From Isoetes taiwanensis (Eukaryota > Streptophyta > Lycopodiopsida > Isoetales > Isoetaceae): DNA of 64,000 nt. The DNA lies in the NCBI GenBank assembly GCA_021234155.1, contig JAJEKV010000025.1, positions 2,505,339 to 2,569,338 on the forward strand, written 5' to 3'. Shown one piece after another: positions 22,241 through 32,490 of the stretch (positions are counted from its first letter, which is position 1; each line of letters opens with the position of its first letter). The notes below the pieces were generated by a model. The model searched no databases. It worked only from the letters and a program-made list of their open reading frames with translations, and was not told the DNA's origin. Made by a program: the position numbers and the translations under genes.

Positions 22241-22415
22241 CAATATTAGAAACCTGTCCATCGCGGTGGTGGTCTAATGGTAAGGCCTTGGATTGGGGTG
22301 ATCCCCACCAGGGTTCAAAACCCACTGGCTACCATCGGGTGGGAGACGTGGACGGGTGCAAGTCCCACCAACCATGCCTTCAAACAAAAAAAAAAAAAAA
22401 CAATATTGAAAACCT
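22241..22415 (+). repeat. SINE insertion with poly(A) tail and 15-bp target duplication
   Basis: Between two 15-bp flanks (CAATATTAGAAACCT at 22241 and CAATATTGAAAACCT at 22401; two mismatches) lies a tRNA-like head. It has GTGGTCTAATGGTAAGG (A box) and GGGTTCAAAACCC (B box), then a body ending GTGCAAGTCCCACCAACCAT and a run of 16 A. This is the classic structure of a tRNA-derived SINE moved by LINE machinery. It is the best preserved member of the family seen at 11545, 11655 and 20094. Confidence 0.85.
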
Positions 22416-22560
22416 CCCAAGGTTAGTTTTTTGGAAACCTCCCTAAATTAGCAATTTTAGAAACCTCCCTAAGTTAGCAAAACTGAAAACCTCCCTAGGC
22501 TTTGTGTGAAAGCTAAGGAGGTTTCCATAAGAGAAAATTTGGGAGGTTTCCATTCTTGGG
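22405..22560. repeat. clustered GGAAACCTCCC repeats in both orientations
   Basis: Variants of GAAACCTCCC occur at about 22410, 22433, 22461 and 22487. Inverted copies GGAGGTTTCC follow at about 22518 and 22542. The same word occurs inverted at 21570-21620. The arrangement suggests a small foldback element or the eroded end of one. Confidence 0.5.
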
Positions 22561-23292
22561 ACCCTAACCCAATTTGGGCATGATCAAAAAGGGAGGGTTA
22601 ACAAGAGAGGATCTCAAACTAAATACAAATTTGATTCTTTTTCAAGACTTTTTGACATGCAAATACAGAACCCTAATTGTACTATAACCCACCATGATTT
22701 GATTAGGGGACATTTCTTTGCTTCAGTTTTTTTCCAGAAAACTGTGCTTCGTTTCTAAGATAAGCAATGTAACAGTTCAAACGAAGCGTACAGTTTGAAC
22801 ACTCTTTATGTGTAGTAGGTTAAAATTGTTCAACAGTCAATAATGTGCAGATGAAAGAACAGCACAGCATGTGTGTTGCCTTAATAAAATCCAAAACGAA
22901 TCCACTTAAAAACAGAAACAAACAATAACAGCAGCTTGATGCCAAAAGGCCACAAAAATAAGCTCATTTTCTCTGTTAACAAAAGGCCAGACAATTGAAA
23001 CATTCTGTATCAACAACAAAAGCAGCTCTTGATGATAACAAAAGATTAACAGAATGTTAACCTGCTGCTAGGAGGTGAAGGGAAATCCGACCACAAACAT
23101 ATACGCAGGAGCTCCTTAACTGTATAACACCTCACAAAAATCTAGTGGATCTGCTGCAGGGTCCTATATGACACGAAATACAAAAGACAAATTCTAATAT
23201 CAGATCCACACTCTTTATATTCTAAGTGTCCCCAGACTGCCAAACACGAAAAGCTTCATACTTCCTTAGGTCCCCAAAAGTCTTGACATCGG
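22561..23292. other. intergenic, 3' side of the OB-fold gene
   Basis: AT-rich DNA without a recognisable gene. It should include the 3' untranslated region of the minus-strand OB-fold gene, but I cannot fix its end. Confidence 0.4.
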
Positions 23293-24310
23293 TTACTCGT
23301 TTACATTAACAAGCTCATACTCAACTAGTGACAGATTATTATCTTCTTTGACAGTAAAGGTAGGGATATCAGAAGGATCTGTTACCACTTCTACCCTTCC
23401 CCATTTATCAACTGCTAAGCGCATTGAACCCCTGAACATGTCAATCTTGGCATTCCTAAGAATTACTGGAGTACCTGGCTTCATCATATCCACTGCATCC
23501 ACATATCACAAACATAGGTCAGAAAATATTGATGCATAACCAGAAGAAATATTACAGTATGAACAAACATGAGACAAGCAGCAAAACTAATTCAAGAACA
23601 AAAGGTTACAAGAACTGCATTAAGTCACAGAAGTTCGTGCATATGGACGCATCTATTATCTTTTATAAATAAAAAAAATCCCTATATCAAGATATATAAT
23701 CAGCATAGCATGACACATAAGTTAGGATCTGCAGAAAAAAAAAATTGTAGTAGCCCATGCAGTCATAAAGAACAATATTGAAGGAAACAAAGCCAAAAAG
23801 TACGATGTAACCAAAATTTGGGCACTTTTATACACTTAAATTGCACTGCACAGCAAGACAAGACAGCACAAGAAAAAGTTGAAAGGTAAAACAAATAAGA
23901 GCAGAGTTTCAACCCTACTCTTCTAGACTCAAAATAAAATAATCGGAACAGTTCAAATGAAAAACAAACATAGATACGACTTAAAAACACCATAAACAGC
24001 AAGAAGCTGCGGTAAGAAAGGCCAAAATCATATGGCAAAAATGTAAACAATCTCTGACTGACATACTAGCATGCATAAATAACATACCCTGATCATTTCT
24101 TGCCGTGAAAACAATCATCCCTGTATCATCTCCGACTAAACACTCAGCAATCCTGACGCGCCGAACTTGACGACCATCAGGGCGGGATTTTTTTAACACC
24201 ATTTTAGAACTGACGACCTTCACAACCAAAGAAAATCCCTTGGAATCAGGCTTTAGATCATTAACCTTAATAAAGGTCGGCTTCCTCAAATTTGGAGCAG
24301 GAGCGGCCAT
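23293..24310 (-). CDS. OB-fold nucleic-acid-binding protein, plant At4g28440-like
   Basis: Two exons on the minus strand: 24310-24088 and 23492-23293, with a 595-bp intron that has a consensus donor (CAGG then GTATGTT) and acceptor (GATGCAG). Spliced length is 423 nt, 140 residues plus stop, which matches the family. Exon 1 starts MAAPAPNLRKPTFIKVNDL and ends at GMIVFTARNDQ. Exon 2 gives VDMMKPGTPVILRNAKIDMF, then LAVDKWGRVEV and ends FTVKEDNNLSLVEYELVNV. This is the single OB fold shared by plant At4g28440-type proteins and metazoan SOSS-B/hSSB proteins, which bind single-stranded nucleic acid. There are no broken codons and the reading frame is kept across the splice. An upstream in-frame ATG exists at 24436, but homology supports 24310. 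The cellular role in plants is not settled. Confidence 0.93.
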
Positions 24311-25050
24311 TTGCACCGGAGAAAAAAAATTCCCAAAGAAGCAGAAGCTCGAGAAACTAGCTGTAGGACATGGAACCAGAAATTTAAGCAAGTGGGTTGA
24401 AGATCCGTGTAAGAAAAAGGGGTTCCGACGGATCAAGGAAGGGGTGTGAAGCTAGGGAGGGAAGGCTTTAGAACGAGGAGCTCACGCCCAGTGGTGGTAA
24501 GTTCATAAAGCATGCAGCTATTAGTTAATATTTTTTGAAGGGCTACTCTATTTTACTGCCCTTCTTTTGCAGGTCAAGGGTTTTTGGGGTTTTCAATAAG
24601 TTGGAAATGCCACCAACACATTTTTAACCTTTCAAATCGAATATATATTGTAACCAATCCTTATTCAAATGGAGACCATAAATAGCTAGAAAAATCTACT
24701 AGTTATAAGTATTGATTGTGCAGTTGCTTTTGTGTGTTTTTGTGGTCTTACACTGACTGAACTTTGGGGGCTTATTTTTTGCACGGTTAAGTTAGGTATT
24801 CATTAGCATATCGATTTAGGTTCTTCCGTAGGGTAAGGATATGGAAGGCCCCACGACCATGCACATGATTGAACCAGCAAGCCAGAGCAAAAGCAATCCT
24901 GAATTCCTCCGCTGGCTTTTGGATCTGGCGAGCATGTTTGAATTCATCAATCGGTTTAGGTTATCTCGCTGGAACATCTGAATTATCCATTGATACACCA
25001 CATCTTTCGAGAGATCATGCTAGCCAGTTAGCAGCAGAGCTCTCATATGG
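24311..25050. other. OB-fold gene upstream region
   Basis: It should contain the promoter and 5' leader of the minus-strand OB-fold gene. I see no unambiguous TATA box. The rest is intergenic, with short frames lacking any domain. Confidence 0.35.
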
Positions 25051-26330
25051 CTAACGATTTAAGGTTGCAACCGATTCCCTCCACAACTCCAGTAACAAGG
25101 GCCCCTACCACGCGTGGACCAATTGACAAAACAACAAATGCTCGAGGTATTTGATGAGTTAATAACTAGAATATTTATATTAGAGAACTATTTAGGAGGT
25201 CTGGCATTCCAAAACTCACAATTAGAGATTGACAATATGGGAGGGTAGCCCACAAGCAAAGCAAAAGAGTCATTCTAATCCAAGAGCAGGAAAAAGGAAC
25301 TTGTTGCCTGAGCCATTGAGAGGGTAGAGCTCGGACTAGTTGTGACTCTTGATGATACCAAAGAGAAAGGAGTTAAGACATCCAAGTTAATGGTCTACTT
25401 GGCAAAGCTATTTAAACAAGAGCATTCCATGTAATTGTACCTCAACCATCAAAGTTGAGGCCTCAAGTGGTGGACATGGAAATACATTTTATAAATAGTG
25501 GCCATATTGCACAAATAAAACAACATACCCTAGATGAGAAGATGAATCTGTGGTACAAGGGCTCAAAGGGTTAGAAGGTTGCTGTAACAAATTTGTTATT
25601 GCGCCTTTGTAAATAGAAGCTAGGGCTCAAAGGGTTAGAAGGTTGCTGTAACAAATTTGTTATTGCGCCTTTGTAAATAGAAGCTTACGCTGAGCACATG
25701 GCACTCTTAATAGCTGATTTGTAAACTGTGGATGTAATTCTCGAAATAGGACGGTGAACTCAATATGATCTCCAACCCAACTATCGTCAAAAGACTATTA
25801 AAATGTTTGTTGATGGGTTCTGAAAGCTGACTATGTTGAAGCAAAGACATTAATACAAAATGATGCTGAGGCATATTTTATGTATTTGAGATATTTTGAT
25901 CTTCCATCTCAAATTCCTTCTGAACTGTATGGCTTCTTTAGACAATTTGATGATTTGTTTAAAGATGAAGAGACTTTGGATCTTCCTCCACCTCGTTCTG
26001 AAGACCATGCTATTCATTTACACCCAGATGCAAAGCCTTCAAGTAGAGCGCCTTACCTATTATTCAGATCAAAAAGAAGGATAAGGGATATAGAATATGC
26101 ATGGATTACATGGCTCTTAACAAATTGGTAATCAAAGATAAATATCCAGTTCCTAGAGCAGGTGATTTATTTTATGAACACGAGGTGCATGCATATTTTG
26201 CAAGATAGACCTTAAGTCAGGCTATCATCAAATCAGAATTAAGGAGTCAGATATTAAAAAAACAACTTTCAGAACTGCTTTTACACATTACGAATTCAGA
26301 GTGATGTCATTTGCACAAATTTCTCAAATC
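25051..26330 (+). pseudogene. Ty3/Gypsy retrotransposon remnant (gag-like and reverse transcriptase N-terminus)
   Basis: From 25880 the frame encodes the linker FFRQFDDLFKDEETLDLPPPR and DHAIHLHPDAKPSSRAPY, the classic segment before a Gypsy reverse transcriptase. A frameshift near 26090 leads to MDYMALNKLVIKDKYPVPRA, then [15 protein letters not shown] and [18 protein letters not shown]. The catalytic YVDD region is not present, so the copy is truncated at about 26325. Upstream (25051-25450) a weak gag-like start (PSTTPVTRAPTTRGPIDK) is full of stops. This is a dead fragment. Confidence 0.85.
25561..25688 (+). repeat. exact 64-bp tandem duplication
   Basis: GCTCAAAGGGTTAGAAGG starts at 25561 and again at 25625, and the two 64-bp units appear identical. 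It lies inside the Gypsy remnant. The lack of divergence means the duplication is recent or an assembly artefact. Confidence 0.85.
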
Positions 26331-26549
26331 TATGCAATGATGCAAATAAAGCAAATGCATATTGGTAATCTATGGCGGACACAAACACAGAAATTCAAAG
26401 AATTTACTGAAACCCTACTCTAGCGATGGCGATGCAATCTGTCTCCAGAAACAAAATGTTTTCATCTACAAAGACTTTACGATTAACCTAGTTGCAGACA
26501 TAAGGAGTTCAAGCAAATGCTTTTAGGGCATCCCCAGCCAATCGACCAA

Positions 26550-27100
26550 TCAGCCAATCTGGCATACCAAAGCCCCCATTTCTTGATAAAACTTGATAGC
26601 ATTTACATGCCAACCAAGTACAGACCATCCAACATGCCCAGATCCTCTGCGAGCATCCTCACGAGCTAGTGTCTGCAACAAAAATTTGTGAAGACCGTGC
26701 CTTCTATATAACTTCTGAATAAACAAATCCTCCAGATGAATACCTCTCTTGGCCAGAAAGGTCGAGTAGTTAGGGAAGAAAAAGAGCAAGCCCAACTACT
26801 ACATACTCTGGGCCACACAAAGCTGGAAGAGTCGGGATCATCTTATATGGCTATAATAAACTCAAAATATTGAGTTGTGCAACAGAGTCTCGAATCGGCT
26901 GAGAGTCTTGTGAAATCAGCCTCTTTGTCTGTGGCAATACATGCTGCCGAATGAGGGAGCAGGAACATCATGTTGCCGACAATCCGGTGCATGCAACTCC
27001 ATGCACATTGTATATCAATCGTGATCCTCTTAGGAAGTGGAAGATGGTCATCTAGAGAACCAGAGATGGTCTCATGGAATTTTTGCTTCCTTGAAGCCAT
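26550..27100 (-). pseudogene. GNAT-family N-acetyltransferase fragment
   Basis: Minus-strand 26795-26553 encodes GLLFFFPNYSTFLAKRGIHL, continuing EDLFIQKLYRRHGLHKFLLQTLARE and WHVNAIKFYQEMGA. This is the C-terminal acetyl-CoA-binding half of plant diamine or ornithine acetyltransferase-like GNAT proteins. The acetyl-CoA loop, usually R-x-x-G-x-G, reads RRHGLH. An upstream minus frame (27100-26846, MASRKQKFHETISGSLDD) may be the decayed N-terminal part. Stops separate the two, and the C-terminus ends early at LVCQIG. It looks like a broken copy. Confidence 0.7.
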
Positions 27101-27593
27101 AGCACACAGCAGAGAACCGATCCACTGCTGGGTTTTATAAGGGCACTGTCCATCTTTGAATCAGGGATCATCTTGCAATCAAGCCATATATTCCCCTAAG
27201 ATTGATATCTGTATGGGGCTTCCATTGCATCAACTATGCCATCCGACCAGATAGAAGAAGGTTGTAGACAATCGAATCTTGGAGCCACCCACCGTTTTTG
27301 TCTCGCAATCATTTCCAGTTATTAATTAGTCAGCAATCATTTAGACTGTCGCAATGCGTTTCTTGTCGTGGTATTATGGGTGGTCTTTAGTCCCTTTTTT
27401 CATTATAAGTCCGCTTTATTAAGATCTCCACGTGTCAGCCCCAGTTTTTTTGCTGGAAAAAAAATAATACGATCAAACAGAAGTGGGGACTGCATTATGC
27501 ATTACAAGAAATTTATCGCGGTGGCCAAGGCCGCCGCAAACATTTCTCTTGGCCGCCGTAAACATTTCTCTTTATTGACTCATTCCCTATCCA
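27101..27593. other. intergenic; contains a CACTA-end-like GC motif
   Basis: No gene recognised. At 27501-27570, ATTACAAGAAATTTATCGCG is followed by GGTGGCCAAGGCCGCCGCAAACATTTCTCTT, with a 22-bp phrase repeated. Related sequence occurs at 36966-37010 (inverted), 48917-48950 and 57689-57720. Confidence 0.45.
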
Positions 27594-27900
27594 AAGCTGT
27601 GCCAAAGACCCTCTGGATGAAGAATACTTGGTGTAAAATGTTTGCAGTATACATTTGCTAACGAAATATAGGTAGTTGCATTTTTTCACATAATATTTTT
27701 TAGTAAGATTATTTCGTTATAACATCCCTTGATACTATCAAACCTATTCGAAGTTGTGCCAAAGACCCTTTGGATGAAGAATACTTGGTGTAAAATGTTT
27801 GCAGTACATGTTTGCTAATGAAATATAGGTAGTTGCATTTTTTCACATAATATTTCTTAGTAAGATTATTTCGTTATAACATCCCTTGGTACTCAAGAAT
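27594..27900 (+). repeat. 157-bp tandem duplication
   Basis: TGTGCCAAAGACCCT begins at about 27598 and again at about 27756. Both units run on through ATGAAGAATACTTGGTGT and TTTCGTTATAACATCCCTT with only a few substitutions. No coding meaning is recognised. Confidence 0.8.
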
Positions 27901-29574
27901 TTACTATACCTTTGTGTAGCATCAAAATATAGTAAGTAGAAGTAGTCTACTTAAGCCCCACCCATGCAGGCAAGATAATGATCCCATCATTGGAATATGT
28001 TGAATTAAGATCTGCCATTAAATATTTCAGAATTATAAGAAAGGGGACTCTTCTTCAAATCGTAGAGTAGATATCATTGAAGAATCGAAAAAAAGAAAAG
28101 CTCGAACATAGGGTAGAAAGAGGCCCAATGCAGACCTCCCCCATCATAAATGTCATGACCAAAATGATTGAGCTGTTAGTAGAAAAAAGGCAGACAGTTA
28201 GTTTATGACACAAAAATTACAATGAGGTGACATAGGCTTAAACTCGGATGCGACTCCTGATGCGTGCCTATAGCTATTGAATCTCTGCATGAAGATCATT
28301 TCCATTACACATGCATAACATTGAAGGGTTATGCTGGTGCTTCATACTATCAATCTCTATTTCTTTTCTGGGGCTCACCAGAAGCTCCATATATAATGTT
28401 ATATTGATTCTTATTTTGTGTAGGACTCTCTTGGAGTGCCATATTGCTTCTCCATAGTGTTATGCTAGTTCTTATCTCCATGGACGCTAAAAAATCTATT
28501 CTATTCTATTCTATTCTATTCTATTCTATTCTATTTTGTGTAGAACAATCTTGAAGTGCCATATAGCTTATCCTCATGGCTTTTCTGCCCCATCACATGG
28601 TTCATACTTCCGTACGATTCATACTTACGTACGGTTTATTCCCCGGGCTGCTATTCATTGACTCCCCATAAAACCACTCTAATTGGATAGCTTAAGCTAG
28701 GCCGGTTCTTGCCATATATGCTTTTTCATCTGCGTCAAATGACAAACCTTTAAGACAATGCTGATGGGAAGAAAGATTTAATCAATAATCCTACTATTAT
28801 GCTAAGCCTAAGCTCGTATCACAATGAGCAATAAGATGAGACATGTGGCCAGGGAAGTCATTAATGATAAAAAACATTATATTCTAACAGCAGAAATTGA
28901 ATAGAATCGGCTTCAAATCCAGGCATGAAGATCTTTGCAAATGAGTGTGAGTAAAACATTATGCTGGCTTTGTAAGATGAAGTTTTTACCAGTAAGACTT
29001 TCGTATTGTAGATGACAGAGTGCTCCATCAATCCCAGATCTGCTATAGTCAGATTCGATGCTAAAACCCCTGTACTTATTCCTTTTCTCAAGTTCGTGGA
29101 GGCAAGGAAGAATGTTATACGACAAAACCTATAGAGAAATCTTCGCCGTCATTTGGTGGCGGCCAGAAACGTTTTCGTCTTCTTGCAAAAATAGGGGCAC
29201 GCTCGTCTGCATATGAAATGCATTTGACAAAATAAGGATGCAGATTTGCTGCAGCAGCATATGCACTGATTGGATTGCTGAAAAGAGAGAGGATTTGCCA
29301 TTTCAAAATAGCTAGATATTATCCTCGTAACCAAACCACAAACAAATAGTGAAATGTTGTACCTGATCATCGAGGCAATGAAAGAAAGCAAACTGCTAAG
29401 CTAGCAAGGTTAGTAGAATCTGCACAGCACAATTAAATGTCATTGCAAAAATTCATCCAAACATGAAAAATAACAGCTTGGTTCTCGAGTTTAAAAGGCT
29501 CTTACCAGATGCATATACACAAAAGAAAACTTCCGTTATTTCTTCATCCTGCAACACCAGATGCTTTTAGGACT
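27901..29574. other. intergenic with microsatellite, small hairpin and exon-like minus frames
   Basis: A CTATT pentamer array lies at 28495-28536. CCGTACG and CGTACGG near 28611-28635 form a short hairpin. Minus-strand frames at 28861-29125 and 29115-29391 look partly exon-like: NPISAYAAAANLHPYFVKC follows TTTTCAG, then RRRKRFWPPPNDGEDFS. I do not recognise a family, so I do not call a gene. Confidence 0.4.
28495..28536. repeat. CTATT pentanucleotide microsatellite
   Basis: About eight perfect tandem copies of CTATT. A shorter related AGAAT run lies at 32889-32905 within the PIF/Harbinger fragment. Confidence 0.9.
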
Positions 29575-29632
29575 AGACATACTCGAAATCTGTTGGGTTC
29601 TACCTGCACAGGTTCGAATCCTGTTGTTGACG
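29575..29632 (+). pseudogene. tRNA-Ser-like fragment (3' part)
   Basis: It keeps the anticodon loop CTCGAAA (CGA anticodon), a variable arm, the T arm CAGGTTCGAATCCTG and the acceptor 3' strand TGTTGAC. The acceptor 5' strand and D arm are missing. Confidence 0.65.
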
Positions 29633-29878
29633 ACAAATTGTTTGTAAAATATTATTAGTAGACTTATACATTCATTGTAGCTTGGCATATTTTGAAGAAT
29701 TTCACTCCATACTCTCGCCAACATGTTTCTGTTCTTTAAGATATTAGTTTCGGCTTGTACCACTATGAGGTTCAAATTATAATGTTCAAAACCATATGGG
29801 ACAAAACCTAATGGGCATACAATGCGAATTAAGACATTTTTGAAACAAAATGTAAATCTCCAATGCGTCTCTTTCATT

Positions 29879-29960
29879 GTCAACATGTCCGAGTGGTTAA
29901 GGAGACAGACTTGAAATCTGTTGGGTTTCACCCTCGCAGGTTCGAATCCTGTTGTTGACG
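29879..29960 (+). tRNA. tRNA-Ser(TGA), structurally complete
   Basis: An 82-nt cloverleaf can be read directly. The acceptor 5' GTCAACA pairs perfectly with 3' TGTTGAC, followed by discriminator G. The D arm is TCCGAGTGGTTAAGGA. The anticodon stem ACAGA/TCTGT encloses loop CTTGAAA with anticodon TGA at 29912-29914. A long class-II variable arm (GGGTTTCACCC) follows, and the T arm is CAGG-TTCGAAT-CCTG. Type II structure and sequence fit eukaryotic tRNA-Ser(UGA). There is no intron and no clear T-run terminator in the following 40 bp. It sits among three broken relatives, so it may be a pseudogene despite perfect stems. Confidence 0.78.
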
Positions 29961-30058
29961 TACAAGTTATAATATTATTATTGCATTGCACAAGAAGCAT
30001 GAACCATATATTGCTAAAATGTTCTCTTATGATTAAAGGAACTTTATTTGTATCACTT

Positions 30059-30140
30059 GTCAACACGTCCGAGTGGATAAGTAGACAGACTTGAAATGTT
30101 TTGGGTTCTATCTCTATAGGTTCGAATCTTGTAGTTGGCG
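30059..30140 (+). pseudogene. tRNA-Ser(TGA)-like pseudogene
   Basis: Full-length relative of the 29879 copy, with mutations in the D arm (GTGGATAAGTAG), the anticodon stem (3' side ATGTT instead of ATCTG) and the acceptor 3' strand (AGTTGGC). Anticodon TGA is still readable. The mismatches should prevent normal folding. Confidence 0.75.
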
Positions 30141-30283
30141 ACAATTGTCTATAAAACGTTATGAGTAGACTTTCACATTCTTTGTAGTTTAGGCATATGT
30201 TTTGAAGAATTTCACTCCATACTCTCGCCAACATATTGCTAAAATGTTCTCTTAGAGTTAAAGGAACTTTAGCTGTAGCACTT

Positions 30284-30328
30284 GTCAACATGTCCGATTG
30301 GTTAAGGAGACAGACTCGAAATCTGTTC
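30284..30328 (+). pseudogene. tRNA-Ser-like fragment (5' part)
   Basis: GTCAACATGTCCGATTGGTT through the anticodon arm with loop CTCGAAA (CGA). The copy stops after the anticodon stem, where the interrupted Copia sequence begins. The preceding spacer (ATTGCTAAAATGTTCTCTTA to AAGGAACTTTA) repeats that before the 30059 copy, which shows segmental duplication of tRNA plus spacer. Confidence 0.7.
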
Positions 30329-30373
30329 TGCACAAGTTTCGTGCTGGCGATATTGCACTTTATCAGAGAACTT

Positions 30374-30417
30374 CACTACAAGAGGAAGGGGGTATTAGAG
30401 TCAGTTTTAGCGTCAGA
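30374..30417 (+). repeat. CACTA left terminal inverted repeat
   Basis: Begins CACTACAAGAGGAAGG and ends with TTTTAGCGTCAGA. 41 of 44 positions match the complement of 47022-47065. Confidence 0.9.
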
Positions 30418-30489
30418 AGGATATTTTTGCTGTTTTTTGAGGTGAAAACAATGTTCTGTAGTTATTAGCAGCACTTATAGTTAGATATT

Positions 30490-31130
30490 TTTCTGTTGCT
30501 AATTCTGACGCTATATCTGTCTCTATGGATGACGTTATATCATTTTAACCAATCTAACGCTATAGCTGACGTTATAGCTGAGGTAGGAGCTGATGCACTA
30601 TGAGTCAAAGGTGTTAACATTAGGTTCAAACATACATGTCATCTGACTCTAATTTTGACGCTATGTCTGACTCTAAAGATGATGCTATATAACTTTAACA
30701 ATCTAATGCTATAACTGACGTTATAACTGACATAAAAATTGATGCACTATGAGTCAAAGGTGTTGGCATTAGGTTCAAGCATACACGTCATCTGACTCTA
30801 GTTCTGACCCTACAATTGACGCTATGCTTGACTTTATGCTGAACTCTACTTCTGACGCTATGTCTGACACTATCATTAGTTCCAATTCTGACTCTACCAG
30901 TGACTCTAGTTCTGACCTTACAATTGACGCTATGCTTGACTTTATGTTGACCTCTACTTCTGACGCTATGTCTGACACTATCATTAGTTTCAATTCTGAC
31001 TCTACCAGTGACCCTATGTCTGATGCTACTATTGACTCTATTTCTAACCCTATGTCTGATGCTACTATTGACTCATTCAGTAGTACGAACTCTACTACTC
31101 ATGCTAACATGTGATCTAACTCTTGTTTGT
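30490..31130 (+). repeat. CACTA left subterminal repeat array
   Basis: Dozens of variants of a 10-12-bp word, TTCTGACGCTA or TCTGACTCTA. A larger unit of about 147 bp, including GATGCACTATGAGTCAAAGG, occurs at about 30591 and again at about 30739. The open frame at 30824-31114 (Ser-Asp repeats) is a by-product of this array, not a protein. Subterminal repeats of this kind bind the element's own transposase in characterised CACTA families. Confidence 0.85.
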
Positions 31131-31315
31131 ACATTATGTCTAGAGTTGATGTTATCATTGACACTATGTCTAACTTTATTGACTCATATAGTATGCACTC
31201 TATTTATAGCCATGCACTTTACTATTCATTTTAAGCCTTTTGAATAATATCATATGCAAAGATACCAAAAGAGACACTTGCCATCTATTCAAATAACCAT
31301 TTGTCTATACACTCT

Positions 31316-31652
31316 TGTAACGGACCCATGGGAGACCGCTCGAGTAGATCTTGGTGTCGTGTTCCCGAGACACCGGCATAAATGGGTAGAAGCGACTATT
31401 TATAAACGTCTAGACGGTTTTGCCCAGTTGGTTAAGGGCATGTCGGTTAGGAACGTTATATTTCGTATCAGAGCAGGGCTCGAGTTCGAGTCTCCATAGG
31501 GGCAAGTACAACCCGGAATACCATTAGATGGTAGGTCATGACTTGGTATGTGATGCTCGAGGACGAGCATAGTTCTAGTGGGAGAGACTGTAACGGACCC
31601 ATGGGAGACCGCTCGAGCAGATCTTGGTGTCGGTTTCCTGAGACACGTTACA
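31316..31652 (+). mobile_element. miniature LTR retroelement (TRIM-like), Gypsy-style ends
   Basis: TGTAACGGACCCATGGGAGA occurs at 31316 and at about 31589, each copy running about 60 bp to GAGACAC. After the first copy come a TATA-like TATTTATAAA and GTATCAGAGCAGG, which resembles the initiator-Met primer-binding site. Just before the second copy is the purine-rich GTGGGAGAGA. The second copy closes with CGTTACA, the complement of its TGTAACG start. Flanks ACTCT and AATCT could be a 5-bp target duplication with one mismatch. There is no coding capacity. The first LTR is longer than the second. Confidence 0.6.
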
Positions 31653-31934
31653 AATCTTAATATGACTACTCTTTCTCTAGATTTTTTACTTTCTCAAAAG
31701 TCCTCATTTCATACATACCTATGTGGCTAGAACAAGATTGCCAAGGCTACGAATATACAATGAAGTATGCACTTACTCATAGTTCTTTTTGCACAAAGCA
31801 AGGATTGACTAGCATGCAACCTATGTATCAAGAAGAAAGTAGTACTGACAGAATGCCCTACGAATGCAGGTGTCCTAGACAACAATGAGAAATGTCAAAA
31901 AGAAAAATATCACAATGAATAGAACATATTCACA

Positions 31935-32260
31935 CCTTCTAGTCGCCCTAAAAAGTTCTATATATCAAGAACCAATGTTCCGTCGATGCCGCTCCATGGC
32001 ACGCTGTGCCTCTTCAGGTGACACAAATTCCACAAATGTTTCTCTTGTTGGCCGTTTCCAATAATAAGATGAATTCCATTTGAAATAATATTATATCCTT
32101 CAAAAAACTCTATTATATCCCTCTGCCCGGCATTATATGGAAGACCACGCATTTTGATACAAACATGCTCCTGCCAAGTTAGATATTCCTGCCACGCAGC
32201 TTGCATTGCATCAAGATTCATTCCGCCAAACCCTTGAACTCCAAATGCTCCCATCGTCCT
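31935..32260 (-). pseudogene. hnRNP F/H-type RNA-recognition-motif fragment
   Basis: The minus strand reads MGAFGVQGFGGMNLDAMQAA, then HVCIKMRGLPYNAGQRDIIEFF and GIHLIIGNG, the quasi-RRM start of plant hnRNP H/F-like proteins (RNP2 region IKMRGLPY). A small frame change near 32065 leads to RETFVEFVSPEEAQRAMERH, the RNP1-side half, in another frame. A TGA interrupts it just before YIELF. Intact family members bind G-rich RNA. This copy lies inside the CACTA element and cannot encode a full domain. Confidence 0.8.
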
Positions 32261-32490
32261 AGGAATCTAAAACATGCCCATGAGCGCCAGCACTCAGCAA
32301 TCCCTTTCTCCACTGACCACGTCAGCCAACTCTTGTTCCCAACCGACAACATGTTTGATAAATATTGAGAATGCTACCTGACCAAAGAGACTGAATTGTG
32401 ATAGACCCATGCCTGCATAGCACATTCTCTATTGGACTGTAGTCATCATCTCGCCTTTGGCACTTCGAGAAAGTTCAGTTTCGACAAAGA

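Noticed and set aside
29536-30333. 265-codon minus-strand frame
   Set aside because: It runs antisense through several tRNA-Ser-like copies and their repeated spacers. The repetitive product reflects that duplication.
30824-31114. Open frame with Ser-Asp-rich repetitive product (96 codons)
   Set aside because: It is a translation of the CACTA subterminal TCTGAC array. The same word fills noncoding DNA at both element ends.
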